Numbered from the stretch's first letter, positions 48,845-60,299 are shown. The stretch is 64,000 nt of DNA from Diploptera punctata (GCA_030220185.1 JASPKZ010004201.1:556001-620000); one strand, 5' to 3'. The notes: generated by a model from the letters alone, not told the origin. Translations and numbers: made by a program.

Positions 48845-49120
48845 AGTTAGTAGTTAGTTATTAAAGTTAAGAGGTTTAGATGAATATTTTTAAGTGAAAT
48901 TTTAATTTTAATTTACCTTTATTTTGTTTTGAATGAAACTATGAAATCTAATTAATAGACCCATCTTCCTTTGTACAGCCTTTGAAAAAAAATGATGGCG
49001 CAATTCTTGATGACGGAAAGTTAGATTGAAGAGCGATTCACACCAGTACGTTGTTACATGTTCTGACTCGTTTGAGTATAAAGCGGACGGCATTATTATC
49101 TCTTCATGCAACTTTCTAAT
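48845..49120. other. Unannotated AT-rich DNA
   Basis: Nothing recognised. Confidence 0.35.
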
Positions 49121-49124
49121 CGTT

Positions 49125-49200
49125 CGCTTCAGTGGAGCAGTCGGTAAGATGCTCTTTTCCCGACGACGCGGGCCCACATTCGATTCTGGTCAGGTAGATT
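49125..49200 (+). mobile_element. tRNA-like SINE head
   Basis: GTGGAGCAGTCGGTAAGATG (A box) and CACATTCGATTCTGGTCAGG (B box), followed by AT-rich DNA. Short, with no clear body. Confidence 0.5.
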
Positions 49201-49294
49201 TTTTATTTATTATTATTTAATAACATCGTTAATTGTCATAATGCCTACTTGTTATCAGACTTTGTTATATAAATCAATTTGTATATATACGGAA

Positions 49295-49562
49295 ATATTC
49301 CCGGTCGGGACAGGCTTATGGGCGAGATATTTTCGGGATTTTTCCTCACCTGTAAGATAAATGTCAGGAAGCTTAGGGCCCAACGGTCCCCGAAAATCAT
49401 CCGGTCATCATTATCATCCTTGTCATTATCATCATCATTCTTCACTGGTGTGGAAAGAAACGGGAAGCTGCACACTTACAGTTCCCTAGTAAAGCTGTAA
49501 AGCATAGCATGAAAATGCTATGATTGCAGTGAAAGACCTGCCCTCGGGCAGAATTAGTATGG
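49295..49562 (+). mobile_element. tRNA-derived SINE family 2, 5'-truncated
   Basis: Starts at the end of the B-box region (CCCGGTCGGGACAGG), then TTTTTCCTCACCTGTAAGAT, GGTCCCCGAAAATCATCC, the hairpin AGCATGAAAATGCTATG and GACCTGCCCTCGGGCAGAAT. Matches 33476-33800 in order. The tRNA A box is missing. Confidence 0.85.
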
Positions 49563-49603
49563 AATAGAATATATGGAAATAAATAAATTAAAGGAAACAG
49601 CTC

Positions 49604-49606
<3 letters not shown>

Positions 49607-49648
<42 letters not shown>
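49607..49648. repeat. (TA)n microsatellite
   Basis: About 20 TA units. Confidence 0.9.
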
Positions 49649-49650
<2 letters not shown>

Positions 49651-49757
49651 CGTTCTGAGACTTGAAAAATTATCTGTGCGCCATCAATTATTTAAAAAGC
49701 TGTACATTTCAATATTCTGTAGAATATTCTCCATTCCTCTCTATTTTTCCATTATTA

Positions 49758-49788
<31 letters not shown>

Positions 49789-50272
49789 CACATATATATA
49801 TATATATAAAAAATGAAAACGATTGTAACGTCTCATTACTTTTAAGTCCTGAAATAATGCATCGCTTCATACAAACAATTTCTAGGAGAATTGGTTGTGG
49901 TCTAGTGGAGGCAGCTTCTGTTTCTTGTGGATGAGGTCGCGTGTTCTGTCCTGCAGTCATGCTTTTTTTTTCCTCTCTCGTCCTTATTTCAATTTTTTTT
50001 TTTTTTTTGCTTCGTTCCTTTAGCTTTGTTTTATTTTCAGTATTTACCGCACTACTTATTTCCATTGCGCGACACATAGCGAAATAGAACGGATTTAATT
50101 TCTCAAATAGTTGTATACTTGTAAACCAAATAGCTGATCTCTGATCATGCGCAGTGACTTCGTTCTGAGACGAAAAATTATCTGTGCGTCATCAATTATT
50201 TCAAAGGCTGTACATTTCAATATGCTGTAGAATATTCTCCATTCCTCTCTACTTTTTCCATTATTATTATTA

Positions 50273-50337
<65 letters not shown>

Positions 50338-50340
50338 TTA
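49649..50340. repeat. Direct repeat of about 110 bp, each ending in ATT microsatellite
   Basis: CGTTCTGAGACTTGAAAAAT...AATATTCTCCATTCCTCTCT at 49649-49745 recurs at about 50161-50258 with a few differences; both copies then enter ATT runs (49751-49790 and 50260-50338), and the first is followed by a TA run. Confidence 0.75.
49890..50030 (+). mobile_element. Possible tRNA-derived SINE between the direct repeats
   Basis: GGTTGTGGTCTAGTGGAGG resembles a tRNA A box and CGCGTGTTCTGTCCTGCAG a mutated B box; poly-T-rich DNA follows. Weak. Confidence 0.4.
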
Positions 50341-50389
50341 TCATCATCATTATTATTATTTTCAGGTAATACAAGGCCTATGACATGTT

Positions 50390-50720
50390 CATATCTATAT
50401 GTCAATATTCGATAGCCAGTCTCCTTTTCTTTCTATTTTTCTATGCCACTTCTTCCAAGTGTTTTTTTTCCATTAATCTGATTACTCCTTGTGTCCATGA
50501 TGATAGCTTTGGTCTTCCATTCTTTCTTCCTGTCAGATTCCATTCATTAATATTCTTCGATCACACTTTTCGTGTGTCTAAACTTATTACTTGTATAGTT
50601 CCGATAGTTTCTTTTAGGAGTCCTTGGATTTTCATATTTTCTTTTATAACATAATTTTTAATTTTGGCTCTCCTTGAAATCCTTGTCGATCATGGCTAGA
50701 AGGCCATATATGTAATCGAA
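50390..50720 (-). pseudogene. RTE-like 3' remnant, minus strand
   Basis: Minus-strand translation gives IDKDFKESQN, ENPRTPKRNYRNY, WNLTGRKNGRPKLSSWTQGV, IRLMEKKHLEEVA and KNRKKRRLAIEY, reminiscent of the basic C-terminal end 'GRPRxxW...LARDRxxWR' of RTE-like proteins. The frame contains stops. Confidence 0.45.
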
Positions 50721-50766
50721 CGTTATTTATCTATTGTTCCTGCTTTGAAATAGCATGCCTCTGCGC

Positions 50767-50768
<2 letters not shown>

Positions 50769-50844
<76 letters not shown>

Positions 50845-50895
50845 TAATAATAATAGTAATAATAATAAATTTCAATATATATATATATATATATT
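50769..50895. repeat. (AAT)n plus (TA)n microsatellites
   Basis: About 33 AAT triplets with minor breaks, then TA repeats at 50876-50895. Confidence 0.9.
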
Positions 50896-50899
50896 AAAG

Positions 50900-51120
50900 C
50901 AAATATTATTAAAAGAAAAATGATCTCCTGAATGGGACATGTAGTCAGAATGGATGTAAATAGAACAGTCAGAAGACTTTTCAGTGGCAAATTAGGTTGG
51001 ACGATCGATGTGGAGAATGACGTAACAGAAGCGAAGTTAAAAGATGGAGACTTAAGATTTTGGAAAGAGAAGAATAGAATGTCATTATAAGAGAGGTTAG
51101 GGTCCTTCACAAACGGTAAC
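50900..51120 (+). pseudogene. RTE-like C-terminal fragment
   Basis: Plus-strand translation: ISxMGHVVRMDVNRTVRRLF, KLGWTIDVENDVTEAKLKDG, DLRFWKEKNRMSL, matching the pattern of the finger-like C-terminus of RTE proteins. No RT. Confidence 0.55.
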
Positions 51121-51284
51121 AATATAATAATAATCATAATAATAATAATTTACCTAACACTGGATTAACAATATAAACATCTTGTGGTGTTCAATATTCT
51201 GTGTGTTAAATATGGAAATTAAATTTCTTCTCCAGGCTTCCTTATTATTCCATTGTCCACATATTCACCTTTATTCATAAGAAT

Positions 51285-51597
51285 AAGAATAGTAAGACAA
51301 AGAAGAAGAAGAATGGTAAGACGAAGAATGCAATGAAGAATAAGATTCAAGAAGAATAAGACGAAGAATAAGTTTGGGGAAAAAGAAGACGAAGAATATG
51401 ATTGAAGAAAAAGAAGAAGACGAGGAATAAGATTGAATAAGAATAAGACGAAGAAGGAGAAAACATTGAAGAAAGTGTAAAAGAAGACGAAGAAGAAAAA
51501 GAAGACTAAGAAGAAAAAAGACGAAGAAGAAAAATAAGACGAGGAAGAAAAAGAAAACAAAGAAGATGAAAAAGACGAAGACGAAAAAGAAGACTAG
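51285..51597 (+). repeat. GAA/GAAGAC-rich purine tract
   Basis: About 310 bp built from AAGAAGA, AGACGAAGA and AGAATAAGA words; almost no pyrimidines on the plus strand. The minus frame (51219-51560) is a Phe/Ser-rich artefact. Confidence 0.85.
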
Positions 51598-51599
51598 GT

Positions 51600-52620
51600 A
51601 ACCTTAACGCATCTGAAGGAACAAATAAGATAGATTTTGTCAAAAAACAGGTTGCTCAATAGAAAATGGAATATAGTAGTTCCGCCATCAAGGCAATCAG
51701 GTGACACACACTCTGCTTTAAATATATTGCAGTAAACAGAAGCATCATAATAAACAACAGCTCTCTTTCCATATATCCAAGTATAGTGAAGGAATTGCAA
51801 TTAAAGTCTGGAAATCACTACAAGTGCAAACAAGGGGACTAAATTATTTTTAATCCAGAACTCATTTCTACCAATTGAGTAGCATCTAATTTCTTTCTCG
51901 GCGAGTTCAAGATCCAGGTATACCTATTATACTATAAATATTTTAATAATAAAGTGGTCTCCTATCATTTAATACTTTATTATCCATTTATATTAGCTCT
52001 AAGAGTTACAGAATTATTATATAATCATCATAACACAAGCTAAAACTTCATGAATATTATAGCCATAAATTCGCAGGCCTCTTATTGACAAAAAAACCCA
52101 ATCTCAATGTCAAAATATTTTGATGATTCCATAAATGTATAATAGTGCACGTTGCTTATGAAAATATTTAATTCTAAGTTGTGAATATTCTTATTCTAAT
52201 ATTCCACCTTACTCTGAAAATATGATAATGTGGTTCTTTTTAATAACATAAACATCCTCAAGTAAAATAATCCTTAACGACTATACTTGTCTGAATTCTT
52301 TTGTAAGCAAGAGCATTTTCAAGTGTTATGACGGCGTCTAGATGAGACGCCGCCTACATTTGTTTCCTGGAACTACTAATATAAAACATCTCATTACGTT
52401 CTAACTTCAACTTTATTAAAAAACTCTTTGGCATTTCTCAAAAATGATCTATTAAAGAGGCCTATATGTCAGTTCTCTACCTTTATATAATTTCAATAAA
52501 TACGTATATTTGGACGTAAAAATATTATGTTCATTTTATTCGTGATCTGTATTTCAGTTAAAATATATGAATTAAAAATCTAAGAAGAGTTCATTACTTT
52601 TCCGTTTCTATGACATTATC
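51600..52620. other. Unannotated AT-rich DNA
   Basis: 1 kb without recognised families. Short frames only. Confidence 0.4.
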
Positions 52621-52629
52621 GTTTTATTC

Positions 52630-53284
52630 ACTCCTAATAATAGAGGTGTAAGGCAAGGGTGTAGTTTATCACCTAGTCTTTTTAATCTATATATTAATGA
52701 CGCCATCCAAAATTGGAAAAGTATTGTTAATATAGGTATAAGAATGGACCGTTTTAAAATATTAAACGTTTTAATGTATGCTGATGATGTGGTTATTATT
52801 CAAGAATATGAAAATAATTTTCAGTACTCTTTACATCAATTAAATCAGTTATGCCAAGAATATAATTTTAAAATAGGCCTATCAAAAGAAAAAACAAAAA
52901 TAATGGCATTTTGGGGAAACGAACATATAAGATCAAAAATCGTAATAGAAAACAAATCTCTGGAACAAGTAACAAATTTTAATTACTTGGATTGTAATTT
53001 TACTATAAACACAAAAACTGAAAGAGACATACATATGAAACTGCCGAAATTTCAAATGATATGCGGAACTATACATAAAACATTAAAGAATAAATCAAGA
53101 AGAGATATTAGATTGAAGTTTTATAAAACATTGGCAGTTCCTGCATTACTTTATGGGAGCGAAACTTGGGTAATGACCAAAAAATTACAAAGTTCAATAC
53201 AAAGCGCAGAAATGAACTTCCTTAGAAGAACAAAAGGCTGCACAAGATTGGATCGGATAAAGAATGAAGATATAAGAACAGAGT

Positions 53285-53325
<41 letters not shown>
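52630..53325 (+). pseudogene. RTE-B-like reverse transcriptase fragment
   Basis: The open frame extends upstream of the first Met at 52744 to at least 52630: NNRGVRQGCSLSPSLFNLYI, then NVLMYADDVVIIQEYENNF (YADD), NFNYLDCNFTINTKTERDIH, LKFYKTLAVPALLYGSETWV, NFLRRTKGCTRLDRIKNEDI. This matches RTE-B from RT motif B onward. It stops at a TA microsatellite (53288-53322), so the C-terminus is missing. The 232-codon frame has no stops in this segment. Confidence 0.8.
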
Positions 53326-54559
53326 TAATATATAAAAATTACGTGTCACGTTGTTTGTCCGCGATGGAATCCTAAACTACTAAACCGATTTTAATAAAAT
53401 TTTGCACACTGTGTGCTGTTTGATCCAACTTGAGACATACGGTTGATTATAACTAAATTTATAGTCGCATTATTTTTATTGTAAATTATTTGTTTATTAT
53501 TTAACAAAAAGTTATAATTATCTGTGGGTTCCATACGATTCTAACAGTTGGCCGTGTAAGGTAATTGGTTTATTATTTAACCAGGTGGCTGTGCTTTTTG
53601 TTGCAACCGCGAATTTCAATTGAATTACAAATATTGGTTATTTCATAATTTAAGTATGTTCAGTGTTTATTTTATTTTCAATTTATTGATAATAATATTA
53701 ATTTGGTGTGTAAGTATTAGTTTTAAGTAATCTGGCTGAAAGACAGCAACTCCATTTAAATTTAACTGGACCGAGAAGCGAACATTGGACAATATGGCGA
53801 ATCAGTTCTAGAGACCCTGAATGATAAGATATCAAGTGAATTTCCGCAAATTGGTATAGGCCTATGTGACATAAATCTTACATTTAAGAAGAATGTCAAT
53901 TTAAAAACATATGAATATCCTAAGGAACGGAGTAACAGAATTGTAAGTAAGTCTGTTAGTTATAATAATATGCCTAATAGTACAGAAACAATCTCCATGC
54001 CTCAATTAAAATGAAAAACAAGATGACTATAATATATCACAAGATGATATTACTATACAGAGACTTCTTGATGATGATGAGAATCCAAACTGCCAACAAG
54101 TTCGTAGAAAAAAGCGAAAGTATAATGAAATCAGCAAGCCTCCTCAAAATATTCCATCAATAAATGTATATAATCCTTATGATACACTTATGGATGATAC
54201 TGAGAATGCAGATAACATAAATTCATCTCAATCAACAAAACCACTTCCACATAAACCACCACCCATATTTATACCGGGTGTAGTTAACGTACCAGAACTA
54301 AAAAACTGTGTAAAACAAAAGCTTTCTGATTTAGATTTCTGACTTAGTTTACTACAACATAATTTAACGTATACCTTAGCCACAGCAACGCATGGCCGGA
54401 TTAGTTACACTATTTATAACTCAAGAACGGCTGTACCGATTTTTATGATCTTTGATTTGTTGGCTTAGTTTCCGCCCCGAAAAGCAGATAACTATTAAAC
54501 ATCGGAAAAATTAACGTAAAAATATTTAAAGGCGATACGACGTTCGCCGGGCCAGCTAG
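53323..54559 (+). mobile_element. Helitron-like element carrying a gag/ORF1-like fragment
   Basis: Starts TCTTAATATATAAAAATTAC, a 5' end of the TC-ATATAAAA type common in insect Helitron-like repeats, followed by CCTAAACTACTAAACCGAT. Ends GGCGATACGACGTTCGCC (a 5-bp-stem hairpin) six bases before CTAG at 54556-54559. It sits between A (53322) and T (54560), as expected for Helitrons. No Rep/helicase is encoded; an ORF1-like remnant is inside (next entry). Confidence 0.7.
53870..54342 (+). pseudogene. Jockey-type ORF1 (gag-like) fragment within the Helitron-like element
   Basis: Frame pieces: INLTFKKNVNLKTYEYPKER (about 53875), then after a shift DDYNISQDDITIQRLLDDDE and a basic RRKKRKYNEI, then KPPPIFIPGVVNVPELKN, CVKQKLSDLDF and a stop at 54340-54342. 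The PPPIFIxGVxN motif is typical of the N-terminal side of ORF1 proteins from Jockey-group and related elements. Zinc knuckles are absent. Suggests capture or prior insertion of an ORF1 segment. Confidence 0.5.
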
Positions 54560-54996
54560 TATATATACTCATTTAAAAGAGGCAATTTGTGTTTATTACA
54601 AAGCAGGCGGAGCAGAAATTTGTATGTTGTCTATTTACCGCCAACCACTACCTTCTAGGTATGCCAATCCAAATTTTTTCGTGGAATTGTCGGATCTGTT
54701 GGCGGATATAAAAGATAGGTTTCCGGAAGCTGGAATACTAATTTTAGGGGACTTTAACTGTAGGATTGGGAGAGAAAATATCACTTTAAAAACATATGAT
54801 AATGAAACATGAGGTGAGGATAGGAGCAGTAAAGATAAAATTATAAATTCAGAAAGGAAATCAATTGTTAGCTTTTTGCGATGCATTTGAACTTGAAATT
54901 TTGAACGGGAAGTATGGTTAAGATAAAAATGGAGAACTGACATTTATTAATAAAAATGGGGGGAGTGTAATCAATTATACATTATGCACACAAGAC

Positions 54997-55638
54997 ATGA
55001 TTCCAGTACTAAATCATTTCTGTATAGTTTCCAGAATCGAATCTCACCATTTCCCAAACAAACTTATTTTAAATATAAAAGATAATAGGGAGACAATTAC
55101 TGATGGGATGGCAACAACATTACGGCCAACTACACGTTTCAAGTGGATTGAGGATCGGAGAGAAGAATTTATCGGGTGTCTGGAGACGCTAATAAAGGAT
55201 TTGCAAATAAATTATCTTAGCGGGTATGAAATTATTGAAACTTTGACAGAATCTTTTCAAAAAGCTGGGGGAAAATTCAAGGTTAAATGCACAATGAACC
55301 AGAATGACAAAGGGTGGTACAATAAGGTTTGTAGAAAGAAGAAGAAATGTGTCGAAAATAGTCTCTTAAAGTTTAGAAAAGAAAGCACAGATGAAAAAAG
55401 AAAAATATATGCGCAGCAGAGAAGGGAATACAAAGAATTATTAAGTGAAACAAAACTTGAATGGCAAAATAAGAAATCGGAGGAAATTAAAACCGCGACT
55501 GAAAGTGGGAACAGTACGGACATGTGGAAAGCGATAAGAGAACTCAAAGTAAATAACATAAATAGGACAAGAATATCGCCCGGGGAATGGAAAAACTACT
55601 TTGATAGGGTGCTGGGAGGTGAGGGGGTTAAGATATAA
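54997..55638 (+). pseudogene. Non-LTR linker region, 213 codons
   Basis: Contains FKWIEDRREEFIGCLETLIK, an endonuclease-to-RT linker rich in Lys and Glu (KKKKCVENSLLKFRKEST, REYKELLSETKLEWQNKKSE) with coiled-coil character, and NTWKAIRELK-like MWKAIRELKVNNINR before RISPGEWKNYFDRVLGG. It belongs with the RT piece that follows in another frame at 55640-55743 (QDISKNEVISSIKKAL). Confidence 0.75.
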
Positions 55639-55743
55639 TCAAGGATATATAGTGGAGATCCCCGACGCAATATATATACCATTACTAGATCAGGATATCT
55701 CGAAAAATGAAGTGATTTCCTCCATTAAAAAAGCCCTCAGGGG

Positions 55744-56152
55744 TCCTCATCTAGGGGATATGTGGATGGCGACCACAAGGTGCCCAAGCTGTGCAAAACA
55801 TTTCTTCCACTTACTTGTGTTTTGCACTCTTTTAACTTTACTATCTAACCTCTCTTGGTTAACTTTTGTTTTTTTCGACCCCGACGCTATTAGGGCATCC
55901 GAGGACTAGAGAGTCCTTCCTTTCTTCCATTTCTTCTTTCCTTTATTTTCTTTTCTTCTCCAGAAAGCCTGACCAGAGGCTATAAGATGGCAGCCCCATC
56001 ACTGGTCTTGCCTTCCTTTGGCCAGCAACCAATGGAAGGGACTATTATTATGCTTTCAAGTCTTATATGAGAATTTCCCATAAGGGAAAATTTTCTATAG
56101 GATCGTAACAGGCCTTGGCCTAATACTTGAAAGGAAGAAGAAGAAGAAGAAA
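55744..56152 (+). mobile_element. Insertion ending in RTE family E 3' terminus
   Basis: It breaks the RT between SSIKKALRG and LKNGKAPGIDG. The right part (56085-56152) repeats the 3' end seen at 42285-42345 (TTTTCTATAGGATCGTAACA, GGCCTTGGCCTAATACTTG, GAAGAAGAAGAA). The left part has no coding motif; CCCAAGCTGTGCAAAACATT and CTGGTCTTGCCTTCCTTTGG are seen. It could be an internally deleted family E element. Confidence 0.6.
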
Positions 56153-56203
56153 AATTTAAAAAACGGTAAAGCACCCGGAATTGACGGATTACCAGGCGAA
56201 TTC

Positions 56204-57367
56204 TTGAAAAATATATCATCAAATAAATTATTAGAAGTTTTGGAAACAGCGTTCAACAAACTATTTAATGGAGGAAATTATCCGGAAGCCTGGGCGACAG
56301 GGGTAATCCAACCGCTATACAAAGGGAAAGGTGGGTCTCATAAACCAGAAAGTTATAGGGGAATTTGCCTCTTGTCAGTGTTCGGAAAAATATATTGTAA
56401 AGTTCTTTACGAACGGATGAGACAATGGGCTAAAGTGAACAATAGGATTTCAGAATATCAGGCAGGTTTTAGAGAAGGGTACTCCATAGTGGACAACGTA
56501 TTCGTTCTGAGAACATTAATTGATGATAATCTGAAAAACAAGAGGGGTAAATTATTTTGTGCATTCGTTGATTTTAAGATGGCATTTGATACTGTGGACC
56601 GAAGTGCACTGTGGGAAAAATTAAATCGGAAAGGATTGTCACATAAAATGATACATGCCTTTATGTCAATTTATAAATATGTTAAATTTTGTATAAAAGT
56701 AGACCAAGGGCACATCACAGAGAGCAGTCAAGCCAATCGGGGAGTGAGACAAGGTTGAATTTTGTCACCAATGCTATTTAATCTATTCGTTGATGATATT
56801 GTAGACGTAATGCAACAAGGAGAAATTGAGGCTCCGGAGATAAGAAATGTTAAAGTCCCAGTCCTATTGTATGCAGATGATTTAATTATCTGTTCAAAGA
56901 CAATCAAAGGATTGCAAAGAGGTCTTGACCTACTGGAAATATACTGTAGAAATTGGGGATTGACAGTAAATATTAGTAAGACAAAAACAATGACGTTCAA
57001 AAATGGGACGGTTTATGGTAGAGCAGAGGAATGGAAATACAGAGATCAAACACTTCAAAACGTGAAACATTTTGAATATCTTGGTACGACGTTGAAAATG
57101 AACGGAAAGTGGAAGAAACATATTGATATAGCATTATTCAAAGGGCGGGGACAACTTAACAGTATTCTCAGTATTCTGGGTAGAGTGCCCGATATTCCAG
57201 TTAGTACGTTAGAAAAAATGTATGGAGCGATGGTGAGGCCAGTAATGCACTATGGTAGTGAGATTTGGGGTTTTCAAAGAATGGAAATACTAAATAAGGT
57301 ATATACGCATTTTCTAAAATATATTACAAGACTTAGTAAGACCGTTTCTAACTGTGGAATTATATAA
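56204..57367 (+). pseudogene. Reverse transcriptase with a single in-frame stop
   Basis: Open from LKNGKAPGIDGLPGEFLKNI through WATGVIQPLYKGKGG, PESYRGICLLSVFGKIY, EYQAGFREGYSIVDNV, CAFVDFKMAFDTVDR (first Asp), ANRGVRQG, then TGA at 56756-56758 in the place of the usual Cys, then ILSPMLFNLFVDDI, VLLYADDLIICSK (YADD), LGTTLKMNGKWKKH and PVMHYGSEIWGFQ, to a stop at 57365-57367. All RT catalytic residues are kept. One substitution would account for the internal TGA. Confidence 0.85.
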
Positions 57368-57423
57368 GAATTTGGGTCATTTCAGGACGACATAAATTTC
57401 AAATTCGTGTACTCAAGTTCTGG

Positions 57424-58029
57424 TTGCGGCTATTCCAAGGTGAACAAACAGTGCTCAGAGCAATTTGTTACGACCACCAAATTAGGAACGCAAATGGGAA
57501 ATTCTGGGCAGTCGAGGTTAAGAGAGAACTCCAAAAGATTGGGATGGGTTGGGTATGGGAAAAAGGAACTGAAAATCGCAAGAATGTGTGGAGAAAAATT
57601 AGGATGAGATACTTAGATATAAACCGACAAAATATTTTGGCCGAATGTACGGGAAAACGATCACTATTTTTACAAAGAGACCTAAAACAAGTTTGGGGAA
57701 AAGAATCTTATATACTCAATCTAGGATTTAAAGAGAGATCAGGGCTTGCTTGGTTCAGGTTAGGGGCATGGAATTTTTTAAAAATTAGCGACGATCACGA
57801 TATGCGAATATGTCCAATGTGCGGGAGCTTTGAAGACGAGATACATATACTAGGAAAATGTAACGATTTAGAATATTGGAGGCATCAGTTATTACCGGAA
57901 AGATTTCTAAATTCAAATCGTGGAAGATTGGCATGCTACGAGTTACTGGTAAACCCAGAAAATTGGATAAACCTGGGTAGATTTCTGGACAAAACGCGGA
58001 AAATAAGAACAACACTTATTCAGGAATAA
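57424..58029 (+). pseudogene. Non-LTR C-terminal domain with CCHC-like knuckle
   Basis: 201 codons in a frame shifted from the RT: FQGEQTVLRAICYDHQIRNA, then RSLFLQRDLKQVWGKESYIL, AWFRLGAWNF, RICPMCGSFEDEIHILGKC (C-x2-C-x8-H-x4-C, about 57806-57862) and NPENWINLGRFLDKTRKIR, stop at 58027-58029. The Cys/His cluster after RT is a common feature of non-LTR elements and is thought to bind nucleic acid. Confidence 0.8.
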
Positions 58030-58298
58030 ATAAATATGTTAGCAAATTTCAATGCCATTAATTCTTGATAATTCTACATAACTACGTTAATGAATAATGT
58101 AATTGTATTGATATCTAATTGTAATATTATTGTTTTCTTTTTCTTTTTTTTGTTTTTAAACATCAACTTATTGTAACGGACTGTCAACAGCACGTACGGC
58201 TTACTGCCCGTGCGATCCATATTTGTAAATATCATTGTACGTATCTTACTTTTAGTTTAATAAAGTCCTTATGTATATATATATATATATATATATAT

Positions 58299-58515
58299 CC
58301 ATTGAATGAGAAAATCAGAGAATATAGCAAGAAATGGTTTACACAAGTGGAAATAATGAATGTAACAAGATTACCAAGAGCAGCATTCAACTACAAGTCA
58401 AGAGGGTCAAGGAATGTAGGAAGGCCAGTGACAAGATGGACAGAACAACTGTGAGGCGGAAGGCGGAACAGGCAATTTTTGCCTAGCCCGTGAAGTGAAG
58501 AAGAAGAAGATTCAC
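58299..58515 (+). pseudogene. RTE-like 3' fragment with GAA tail
   Basis: Translation: PLNEKIREYSKKWFTQVEIM, TRLPRAAFNYKSRGSRNVGR, PVTRWTEQL then a stop, followed by a GAAGAAGAAGA tail at 58498-58511. A C-terminal piece of yet another RTE-like family; no RT. Confidence 0.7.
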
Positions 58516-58699
58516 TTCTAATGACAAATTGGTAGACAATTCTCAACCATAAAAGTGAATGTATTTTAAAAAGTTATTTAAGTTTAGTTGCAGAAGATTT
58601 TAATATGATTGTACTCCTTCAAAAGTTAAAGTAATGTCATTTCAAGACAGATATACATGGGTATAACAAAATATGTGTAAATAATAAAATTTTAGAACA

Positions 58700-60265
58700 T
58701 ATCAACACATTTATTTTACAGACAGCAGAAATGTTAGACATAGAACCAATCCGTTATAGATTGAAATTGCATCAGGTTCAGAAGGAATCCCAGCAGAACT
58801 GATAAAATCAGGAGGAGAAAAAAATGATAGACAAGATACGTTGGTTGCTTTGTATGATTTTGGAAAATGAAGGCTCTTCCAAATAAATGGAAATAATCTA
58901 TTATCGTACCAGCCTATAAGGAGATAAAACTGATTGTAACAAGTACAGGGAAATCTCATTACATTCAACTTCGTACAAACTTCTAACAATTATATTAGTA
59001 AGCAGACTTAATCCCTATATTTATCATATAACAGGAGATTATCAATGTGGATTTAGAAAATATAGGTGTACAACAGATCAAATTTTAGTGTAAGATAGGT
59101 TTTAGAAAATAAATGGGAATATAATGACACTGTGCATGACCTATATGTTGATTTCAAAAAGGCATACAATTCAATTAAGAGGGAGAAGTTATATAGTATC
59201 TGGAATTCGGAATTCCTAAAAAGCTAGTTAGACTAATACGAATGTGTCCAAATGGCACAAATAGTAGGGTGCGTGAAGGCAAACAGTTTTTTAATACATT
59301 TGAAATTCACAATGGATTCAAACAAGGAGATGCAATATAAGTTCTTCCTTTACTATTCAGTTTTGTACTAGACCATTTCATCAAAATTTAGATAATAAAG
59401 GATGCGTACAACTCAATGATATTAATAAGCTGATGGTTTAAACTGATGATGTAGTAGGCCTATTACTAGACGATATCGAGGAGATACTAAAGGACAACAC
59501 GCATACACTATTGAGTGAACGTAATAAATTGAGACTGGAAATAACAGATCAATAAAACTGAATATATGTTCACACTTAGAAATATATTATATAAAGGAAA
59601 TGGACAGTTAATGACAAATGAGGTAAGTTTTGAAGAAGTGGCTGAATTCAAATACCTAGGAGCAATAATTACAAATAGGAATGAGATGCACAAAGATTTT
59701 AAACATAGGCTCAATTCTGGAAATGCGTGTTATTATGCATTGTCCCAACTTCTCTCAAAAAACGTTAAACTGTAATTATATAATATACTCTTAATCTCCC
59801 AGGTATATTATAGGCCCATGGATGTAAAACATGGACTCTTATTTTAACGGAGGTGAAAAGATTACAAGTATTTGAGAATAAAGTTCTTAGAAAAATATTT
59901 ATACCGAAGAGAGATGAACAGACAGGCGAATGGTGACTTCAAAACAGTGCGCTTAAATTATCTTTATAGGAATCCAGATATAATAAGATTATTTAAGTCT
60001 CGTATATTGCAATGGACAGGACACGTGGCTCAAATGGGGAATGAAAGAGATACATGGAAGCTTGTTGTAGAAAAATCAGAGGAAAGACATCCAGTTGGCA
60101 GGCCAAGAATGAGGTGGGAGAATAATATTAACCATTATTTGAGGGAAGTGTAATATACAGTGGATGATTGGAAAACATTACCTCAGGTATGGATGTATGG
60201 AGAGTTTATGTCCTCTCAGCCTGAACCTACGGGTTCGATAGTGCCAGTGAGTTAGTTAGTTATCA
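58700..60265 (+). pseudogene. Old RTE-A copy, plus strand
   Basis: Collinear with the complete copy from the segment TAEMLVAEPS (about 58725) through EIPAELIKSGGE (58785), GDYQCGFRKYR-like (59035), VDFKKAYNSI-like (59150), a decayed YADD region (59440), LYKGNGQLMTNEVSFEEVAE (59585-59655) and LFLEKYLYRREMNRQANG-like, to the 3' end GGTTCGATAGTGCCAGTGAG with a GTTAGTTAGTTA tail at about 60250-60262. Many frameshifts. Confidence 0.82.
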
Positions 60266-60299
60266 ACGCATTTAATTATTAGGGTTATCACATTTCATG

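Larger units (their letters stand above)
54573..58299 (+). mobile_element. Apurinic-endonuclease non-LTR retrotransposon, few disablements
   Basis: Collinear plus-strand coding pieces: endonuclease part 54573-54812 (EICMLSIYRQPLPSRY, ILILGDFNCRIG), linker 54997-55638, RT 56170-57367, C-terminal domain 57424-58029 with a CCHC-like knuckle, then a 3' UTR with AATAAAGTC and a TA tail (58275-58299). The 5' part of the endonuclease is missing. The RT is broken by an insertion at 55744-56152 and by one in-frame TGA at 56756-56758. Clade not decided; the C-terminal CPMCGSFEDEIHILGKC knuckle speaks against RTE. Confidence 0.85.

Noticed and set aside
51219..51560. 113-codon Phe/Ser-rich minus-strand frame
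   Set aside because: Translation of the complement of the GAA-rich purine tract.
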